A stretch of DNA of 37,633 nt from Chloroflexota bacterium (GTDB lineage: Bacteria > Chloroflexota > Limnocylindria > Limnocylindrales > CSP1-4), in NCBI GenBank assembly GCA_021786265.1, contig JAJYNP010000365.1, positions 1-37,633 on the forward strand. The letters run 5' to 3'. The stretch's first letter is position 1. Each line of letters begins with the position of its first letter. A program made the translations under genes and the position numbers. Shown here piece after piece: positions 32,719 to 37,633 of this stretch. The notes under the pieces were generated by a model. The model worked only from the letters and a program-made list of their open reading frames with translations. It ran no database searches and was not told where the DNA came from.

Positions 32719-34131
32719 CTATGACCCAAGGAGCCATGCGAGCAGCGCGGACGGAATCGCGAGCATGTCCGGGTCGCGGGCGAGCGCGCGGCGGGTGGCG
32801 ACGACACCACCGACGCCCCGAGCTGCAATCGCTCGACTCGCAGCGCGCCAGCCCGTATCCACGTACTTGGACTCGAAGCCAAGACCCAACCGTGCGCCGA
32901 CGAAGTCGATCTCGGTCCCTGAGTTCGGGTTCACCCAGTACCGCACCTCGGCCATCTCCACGAACGCACGCGGCAACTCGCGCTCGATCGCGCGATGCAG
33001 GGCAAGTGCCACCTGCTGCTCGCTGACGTCGGAGGTGGCCGGCTCGGCCGCGCTCGAGTCCACGAGCCGGGGGAGACGGGCCAGCAGCGGGTCGGTGAAG
33101 TAGAACTTCCGCTGGGCTTTCATGTTGGGCCGGCCGTCGTTGTCCTTGTAGCAGCGGAACCCGAGGAACGCTGTGACGAGTTCGGTGATCCTGGCGTCGG
33201 CCTGCTCGTTGTCGGTGAAGCCCACGTCGCGCGCGAGGTCGGAGAGGTTGATCGGACCGCTGAGCGAGCGCGCCAGCCGTTCGATGAAGGCAAGAGCCTC
33301 CGGTGGCGTGGTCCGCATGGACCGGAACGCCTCGCCCCGGACGACATTCCAGAGGTCGCGGACGAAGGCCGGGGCAACGTCGCCGGTGTCGATGAACGAG
33401 GAGACGGCCTTAGGGAACCCGCCGACGTGCAGGTAGTTTTCCCAGGCGTCGACCAGTTGGGGGATGAACACTTGCAGGTCCTCGAGGATGGCCGGCGCAT
33501 CGCTGAACACGTCTCGCGGCCGCAGCGGCTGAATCGAGGGGACGTGGCCGTCTGCGCCTGTCACCGCGCAGAAGGAGCGGAATGACATCGGCAGCAGGAG
33601 GCGCTCGCCCGCGCCCGCTGGCTCGCCGTGGCGGCCGGCGAGGTTGGCAACTCCGTCCTGGATTCCGGCCGAGGAGGACCCGGTGAGGACGACGCAGTCC
33701 TCGCGGAAGGCCGTCGTGTCTCGCTCGTCTTTGATGATCGCGTGCCAGTCGTCGATCGAGGTGATCTCGTCGATGAACCAGCGTCGGGGCCCTGTAATGG
33801 CAGGGAAGCGGCTCCGTCCAAGGTGAAGCATGCGCCGCAGGTCATCGCCCCGAAGACCGTCGCACGAGAAGTAGATGATTGAGCGCGGGTTGGCGACACG
33901 TGAGACGGTCGCTGCGATCGCTCGCTTCAGCTCGACGCTCTTGCCGACGCGTCGCGGGCCGAGCATCAGATACAGCCCGTTGGGCTGGATGTCGGCCAGA
34001 GGCGCTGGCTCGTACACGATGGAAGCGGCGCGGACCGCCTTGAGGTCGGGGTCGTCGCGCTCCCATCCGGCCGGGTCGCGCCACCAGGTGCACTTCTCGG
34101 AGAGTCGAGCGAACAGTTGACCATCGTTCAC
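32719..34131 (-). CDS. AAA ATPase with DUF4143 C-terminal domain
   Basis: A 470-residue protein of the common ATPase_14/DUF4143 family. The AAA part (about 40-200) has Walker A GPRRVGKSVEL, Walker B RRWFIDEITSIDDW and a sensor region VVLTGSSSAG. A winged-helix-like middle (about 270-345, LSDLARDVGF) precedes the DUF4143 part (about 360-460), which has a nuclease-fold-like strand set (YWVNPNSGTEIDFVG, LGFESKY). The family is often an isolated, horizontally moving gene of unknown role. It starts with GTG at 34131, about 22 bases after an 18-bp palindrome. It lies between a broken MNT copy and a copy of the MNT promoter. Confidence 0.85.
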   Translation of the reverse strand: MNDGQLFARLSEKCTWWRDPAGWERDDPDLKAVRAASIVYEPAPLADIQPNGLYLMLGPRRVGKSVELKRAIAATVSRVANPRSIIYFSCDGLRGDDLRRMLHLGRSRFPAITGPRRWFIDEITSIDDWHAIIKDERDTTAFREDCVVLTGSSSAGIQDGVANLAGRHGEPAGAGERLLLPMSFRSFCAVTGADGHVPSIQPLRPRDVFSDAPAILEDLQVFIPQLVDAWENYLHVGGFPKAVSSFIDTGDVAPAFVRDLWNVVRGEAFRSMRTTPPEALAFIERLARSLSGPINLSDLARDVGFTDNEQADARITELVTAFLGFRCYKDNDGRPNMKAQRKFYFTDPLLARLPRLVDSSAAEPATSDVSEQQVALALHRAIERELPRAFVEMAEVRYWVNPNSGTEIDFVGARLGLGFESKYVDTGWRAASRAIAARGVGGVVATRRALARDPDMLAIPSALLAWLLGS

Positions 34132-34152
34132 GGAAGACTCGCTGGTCCCGTT

Positions 34153-34225
34153 CTTGCCGACATGTCGGCAATCAAGGTAGGGTGTTTGCCGTCATGTCGG
34201 CAATCAAGGTAGGGTGTTTGCCGAC
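34153..34225 (-). promoter_or_regulatory. Tandem palindromic operator upstream of the AAA ATPase gene
   Basis: TTGCCGACATGTCGGCAA (34153-34170) is a perfect 18-bp palindrome. It recurs with one mismatch at 34185-34202, and a half-site TTGCCGACA follows at 34217-34225. The spacing is exactly 32 bases, part of a 32-bp direct repeat that also contains TCAAGGTAGGGTGT. This looks like cooperative binding on one face of the helix. The regulator is not encoded nearby. Confidence 0.75.
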
Positions 34226-34291
34226 AGTCCCGATCATAACGCCGACATCGCGACAGTCAAGTGGGGCCGTCATCCAGCTGTGAAAAGCACA

Positions 34292-34322
34292 TGCTTCGTT
34301 TTGTCGAGTTGGCTCACTTGCT
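34292..34322 (-). repeat. 31-bp copy of the MNT/HEPN promoter block
   Basis: Matches 32273-32303 with two mismatches (offset 2019), including the TTGACA region (here TCGACA) and the CAAGTGAGCC element. The similarity stops soon after, so this is probably a stranded promoter of a third MNT locus. No gene with an intact HTH-MNT start follows it. Confidence 0.7.
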
Positions 34323-34446
34323 CAAACGCGGAGGCCACGCGCGAGGGACGAGATCAAGGGATTCCGTTCCCAGGACTTGAGCACCACGACCGGCAGTCTG
34401 GCCGAGGCACAGCGGCCGGCCCCGCGTCGCGAGTTTGCCGGGTAAC

Positions 34447-34480
34447 GCGAAGGGCCGGGGCGTGTGCCCCGGCCCTTCGC
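34447..34480 (-). terminator. Terminator-like hairpin after the S-layer-like gene
   Basis: A perfect 15-bp stem (CGAAGGGCCGGGGC pairing with GCCCCGGCCCTTCG, plus one outer pair) with a four-base GTGT loop, about 35 bases past the stop at 34516. No U-tract follows on the minus strand, so it may act as a pause or stability element rather than a classic intrinsic terminator. Confidence 0.6.
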
Positions 34481-34515
34481 CGATCGCGTGGTTCCCGAGG
34501 GAACCCCGATCGGAA

Positions 34516-37011
34516 CTACATCCAGCGCGCCTGGCGAGCAGGCGTCATGGTGGTCCCCAGCTGAGCTTCAACCGAGATCCAGGTGGCCTTCGTGAACTTC
34601 CAGTGGAAGTACACGTTGCCATTGGCGTCGGCGATCCGGCCCGTGAAGGCCTTCATGCCCGGCCAGGTCCCGCTGGCGCTCTTGGCTTCCCAGAGGATCG
34701 TCACGTTCTTGCCCGCTGCGGCGGACCCGAACGAGAACTGCCAGGTGACGTACTTCCCGATCGCCGGGAGCTTGGTGGCCGTGGTGAACGGGCCACTGGT
34801 GGTGACACCGAGGGCCGAGGCGGCCGTGTAGCTAACCGCCGGGGCCGGGGTGCCGATGGTCAGGGTGACCGCCGCGGAACCGGTCGTCGTGTTGCCCACG
34901 AACACGGTGACGGTCGCGCTGCCAGCATTGGACGGCGCCAGGTAGGTGAACGTGGCGGTGCCGTTGCTGGTGCTCGCCGACGCGGTCCCGGCGGAGCTGA
35001 CGACGTTGCCGACGCCGTTCGTCACGGCGACGACGGAGGTGCCATCGACGGCAGGAAGGCCGTTGTCGTCCTTGACATTGACCGTGATGACGTCAGGGCT
35101 GTTCGGGGCCACGGTCGGCGACTTCGCGCTGACCGTGAAGGACCCCTGGGTTGTGGAGCTGAGCGGATCGGCGCAGACGAGCGTCGCTGCGTTGGACGTG
35201 ATGGTCGAGCTGCCCGACGGAACGGTCACAGTGACCGTCGCCGTCCCATCCGCGCTCGGGCAGACGGCAGCGATGTCCCACGCCCCGTCAGTCGAACTAT
35301 AGGTTCCGGGCGTAATGGTGAAGATGTTGGCGGGTGTGTACGTCCCGACGGACAGGGTAATGCCGGCCTTGATGGCGTTGCCGGCGGCATCTGTCACAAC
35401 CGCCAGCAGGGCGTTGCTGTCCGAAAGGCCGCCAGCCGCCAGCACGTAGGCATTGTTGGAGAGCACGATCTTCGCCGGCGCCCCGACAAACGTGATGGTG
35501 GCATTCGGCAGCGTGTACGTAACGCCGAGGTACGTGATAGACGTCGTCAGCGTCGTCGCGCCGACGGCCCCGGTGCTGAAAATGTGGGCGCTATTGTAGA
35601 CGCCCGCCGTGTTGGATGTCGTCGAATAGGTGTTGCTGCCCCCGGCGAAGTACCCCAGCGGGCTCAACGTCCAGGTAACCGTGGCACCAACGCTAATCGC
35701 GTTGTTGTTGGGATCGCGCACGGTCGTCCCGATATAAAGACCGGTGTCGCCGGTCGGGGAAGCCGGGATCGACGACGGCTGGGTCGTGTTCGACGAGTAG
35801 CTCGTCGACACGGTCGGCAGCGTCGATGCGCTGAAGGTGAACGACTGGATCGAGTCGTAGGTGGCGGTGCCACCGGCGGTCGGAACCAGCTGAACGGTGA
35901 CGTTGGCGGTGCCCGCCACCGTGGGCGCCTTGAGCGTCAGCGTGCCGCCCGTAGCGATCGCGGTGATGCTGCTCAGCGTGGTGGTCGGGTAGGTCGGCGT
36001 GAAGCCGGACACGAAGGAGAAGCCCGACGCCGCGCTGAAGCTTCCGGCGCTGGTCGAGATGGAGATCGTGTTCGCGCCCGGAGTCACGTTGTTGAACGTG
36101 AACACGATGGTGCTGGCGCCGTCCGCCGGCACGGAGGTCGACGACGCAACGTAGGGGACTTTCGTCCCATACGGGCCGCCGGTGCCGACCGAGATCGTGG
36201 CCGTGCCGGATCCGGTGACTCCGCCGACGGACGACGTCGCCGTAATGGTCTTCGTGCCGACGACGGTGCTGGTGCAGGTGAACGTCAAGCTGCCGGACGA
36301 GGGGCTGCACGTCGTGCTGCCGGTGCCCGTGACGGAAGTGATGTTCCCTGCGACCACCGTGACGTTGTTGCCGACCCAGTCCGTGGCGGTGGACGAGATC
36401 GTGTAGGTACCACTCGCCACGCCGACTGTCGTCAACTGCGACGACGGGCTGATCGAGAGCGCGTACGGGGCGCCGTTCGACTCGGTCAGCGTCGCGATGT
36501 TGAAGCTGGTGGGATTGGTGACGGCGGTGCCGCCGCCGGAGGACGGCTTCGCGATCACGTCCACGGTCCCAGTCGCATCGCCCTGGATCGCGCGGACTTG
36601 GATGCCGCTAAGCGTGATCGTGGTCGCGGTAGTGGGGGTACCCGAGGCTACGGTGAACGTGAGCGTCAATGAGGTCGCGGTCGGAGTCACCGTCTGTGTC
36701 GTCGGCGCCAACGTGCCGCTGGTCCCGTTGGACACCGTCGCCGTCACCGCGGAGGCGGTGTTAAAGGTGAACCCCGACGCGAGTGTGAAGATCATCGTGC
36801 CGGCCCCGACATCGTTCGTCGCACTAGCCGCAAGCGTGATCACAGGATTCGCGGCGAGCGGGATGAACGCGTTGTTGCCAGGGACGGTGGTGTCCCCCGG
36901 GGTCGTCACGCTCACGGCGGCGAGCGCCGCGGGCGCTGCGACGGTCGCCACGAGGGTGGCCAGCAGCGCGGCCGAGAGGCCGACGCTGACCGCTTTCTTT
37001 GCGAGGTTCAA
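34516..37011 (-). CDS. S-layer-like exported protein with shared C-terminal module
   Basis: An 831-residue exported protein, overwhelmingly Thr/Ser/Ala/Gly/Val. A signal peptide (MNLAKKAVSVGLSAALLATL, cleavage near AALAAVS) leads to about seven Ig-like or bacterial-repeat beta domains. One contains the only cysteine pairs (STTCSPSSGSLTFTCTS and AAVCPS with TLVCAD). The last 95 residues form the terminal module (GKYVTWQFSFG, GKNVTILWEAKSASGTWPG, GRIADANGNVYF, ending ARWM). The start is TTG at 37011 with AGGAGG ten bases upstream. Composition, size and strong hairpin terminator suggest an abundant S-layer or sheath protein, but no SLH domain is present. Confidence 0.75.
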   Translation of the reverse strand: MNLAKKAVSVGLSAALLATLVATVAAPAALAAVSVTTPGDTTVPGNNAFIPLAANPVITLAASATNDVGAGTMIFTLASGFTFNTASAVTATVSNGTSGTLAPTTQTVTPTATSLTLTFTVASGTPTTATTITLSGIQVRAIQGDATGTVDVIAKPSSGGGTAVTNPTSFNIATLTESNGAPYALSISPSSQLTTVGVASGTYTISSTATDWVGNNVTVVAGNITSVTGTGSTTCSPSSGSLTFTCTSTVVGTKTITATSSVGGVTGSGTATISVGTGGPYGTKVPYVASSTSVPADGASTIVFTFNNVTPGANTISISTSAGSFSAASGFSFVSGFTPTYPTTTLSSITAIATGGTLTLKAPTVAGTANVTVQLVPTAGGTATYDSIQSFTFSASTLPTVSTSYSSNTTQPSSIPASPTGDTGLYIGTTVRDPNNNAISVGATVTWTLSPLGYFAGGSNTYSTTSNTAGVYNSAHIFSTGAVGATTLTTSITYLGVTYTLPNATITFVGAPAKIVLSNNAYVLAAGGLSDSNALLAVVTDAAGNAIKAGITLSVGTYTPANIFTITPGTYSSTDGAWDIAAVCPSADGTATVTVTVPSGSSTITSNAATLVCADPLSSTTQGSFTVSAKSPTVAPNSPDVITVNVKDDNGLPAVDGTSVVAVTNGVGNVVSSAGTASASTSNGTATFTYLAPSNAGSATVTVFVGNTTTGSAAVTLTIGTPAPAVSYTAASALGVTTSGPFTTATKLPAIGKYVTWQFSFGSAAAGKNVTILWEAKSASGTWPGMKAFTGRIADANGNVYFHWKFTKATWISVEAQLGTTMTPARQARWM
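34745..34871. repeat. 127-bp segment identical to 37507-37633
   Basis: Identical, base for base, to the 3'-terminal-module part of the next gene, up to the window edge. It covers the junction between the last Ig-like domain and the terminal module. Flanking DNA on the 3' side diverges to clear homology only. Confidence 0.95.
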
Positions 37012-37189
37012 GGTATCTGTACCTCCTAGGGGTCATTCGATGGATGCCGGGCCGCTCGCTCGGGGTGCCCGGGCTGGGTCGTGCCTCCTTTCGTCAGATC
37101 GTGACCCGGCGCCGTTCGTATGGCTTCCTGCCTTTCCGGAAGGCCCGATCCACTCGGCCCGTGCTGTGATACGGCGAGCGCGGGTGAAA
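37012..37189 (-). other. Leader region of the S-layer-like gene
   Basis: About 178 bases between the hairpins of the upstream gene and the TTG start. AGGAGG lies just before the start. No clear -35/-10 pair is visible, and I could not match a known riboswitch (c-di-GMP or c-di-AMP types were considered). Transcription may begin here or read through from upstream. Confidence 0.4.
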
Positions 37190-37227
37190 GCAGGAAGGCC
37201 GGAGCGCTGCCGCCCCGGCCTTCCTGC
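37190..37227 (-). terminator. Terminator-like hairpin (distal)
   Basis: GCAGGAAGGCCGG (37190-37202) pairs perfectly with CCGGCCTTCCTGC (37215-37227) around a 12-base loop. It lies beyond the nearer hairpin after the S-layer-like gene ending at 37281. Confidence 0.6.
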
Positions 37228-37233
37228 GCTGGT

Positions 37234-37263
37234 GCGGTCCCGGCCAGTGCCGGACGGGACCGC
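37234..37263 (-). terminator. Terminator-like hairpin (proximal)
   Basis: GCGGTCCCG (37234-37242) pairs perfectly with CGGGACCGC (37255-37263) around a 12-base loop, 17 bases past the stop at 37281. Together with the distal hairpin it forms a tandem structure. Confidence 0.55.
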
Positions 37264-37280
37264 GCTGGTTGGTGGACCGC

Positions 37281-37633
37281 CTACATCCAGCGAGCCTGGA
37301 CGGAGTTCGAGTGAGCCCCGCCGAGATCGCCGTAGATGGACAGCCAGGCGGCCGACGCGGACTTCCAGTAGAAGAACACGTCACCGTTGCTGTTCGCGAT
37401 GCGGGTGGTGAGGCCCTTGAAGGCGCTCCACACGCCGCTGGTCTTGGTGGCCACGTCGATGATCACGGTCTTGCCGGCGTTGGCGGCGCCGAACGAGAAC
37501 TTGACCGTGACGTACTTCCCGATCGCCGGGAGCTTGGTGGCCGTGGTGAACGGGCCACTGGTGGTGACACCGAGGGCCGAGGCGGCCGTGTAGCTAACCG
37601 CCGGGGCCGGGGTGCCGATGGTCAGGGTGACCG
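37281..37633 (-). CDS. Second S-layer-like protein, C-terminal part, runs off the window
   Basis: The last 117 codons of an exported protein closely related to the 831-residue S-layer-like protein. It enters the window in VTLTIGTPAPAVSYTAASAL, continues with GKYVTVKFSFGAANAGKTVIIDVATKTSGVWSAFKGLTTRIANSNGDVFFYWK (seen as overlapping motifs: GKYVTVKFSFG, GVWSAFKGLTTRIA, NGDVFFYWK) and ends QARWM. The first 42 codons are DNA-identical to the downstream gene; the rest is about half identical in protein. The reading frame is open to the window edge, so the true start lies outside. Two hairpins follow the stop. Confidence 0.85.
   Translation of the reverse strand, partial: VTLTIGTPAPAVSYTAASALGVTTSGPFTTATKLPAIGKYVTVKFSFGAANAGKTVIIDVATKTSGVWSAFKGLTTRIANSNGDVFFYWKSASAAWLSIYGDLGGAHSNSVQARWM
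37507..37633. repeat. 127-bp segment identical to 34745-34871
   Basis: Second copy of the identical segment; identity may continue beyond the window. It lies within the partial S-layer-like gene. Confidence 0.95.

Noticed and set aside
37012..37189. c-di-GMP riboswitch before the S-layer-like gene
   Set aside because: The conserved GEMM core is not visible; suggested only by the cyclases elsewhere in the window.

Overview
The window is GC-rich bacterial DNA (about 70 percent G+C by eye) with GTG and TTG starts alongside ATG, dense genes, several large secreted Ig-like proteins with Thr-Pro linkers, and a free MgtE-type sensor beside NRAMP-like transporters. This fits an environmental, uncultured-type Chloroflexota (Limnocylindria-like) or a similar terrabacterial genome. 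The phylum is an inference; there is no rRNA or marker gene to settle it.

Region 1 (1-4230, minus strand): two diguanylate cyclases (a three-GAF GGDEF protein and a two-TM GAF-GGDEF protein) are followed without a gap by the start of a family X DNA polymerase. Region 2 (4231-8562, plus strand): a sigma70-type promoter with upstream direct repeats leads to a soluble PRC-barrel/MgtE_N/CBS protein and two tandem NRAMP-family transporters whose metal site lacks the usual methionine. This looks like a magnesium (hard-cation) uptake unit whose sensor is a separate protein. Region 3 (8563-13362): a gene-poor stretch with 40-bp and 22-bp tandem repeats, a membrane-anchored N,N-dimethylformamidase-like protein, a decayed AAA ATPase (ATPase_2/DUF234 type), an orphan AbiEii-like nucleotidyltransferase, a second 22-bp array and a 39-residue membrane protein.

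Region 4 (13363-22475): a 1146-residue exported repeat protein, a cupredoxin-fold membrane protein without a full copper site, and a HlyD-ABC ATPase-MacB permease export operon ending in a small ORF with an in-frame stop. Region 5 (22476-34515) is a toxin-antitoxin-rich stretch: VapBC, HTH-MNT/HEPN, MazEF, HipBA, a second HTH-MNT/HEPN, the remnant of a third MNT locus, and an AAA/DUF4143 ATPase. Two exported proteins lie among them (an Ig-like protein and a G1-family glutamic peptidase). Several antitoxin promoters carry clear palindromes, and some antitoxin genes look leaderless. Region 6 (34516-37633): an S-layer-like protein with a TTG start and the 3' part of a second one, each followed by strong hairpins.

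The most interesting threads are: (i) a C-terminal module shared by the two S-layer-like proteins and the G1 peptidase, and copied without a mismatch at DNA level between the two S-layer-like genes; (ii) DNA-binding domains fused to MNT antitoxins, with one such locus apparently split by an AAA ATPase gene; (iii) the separate MgtE sensor with a duplicated NRAMP-like transporter.
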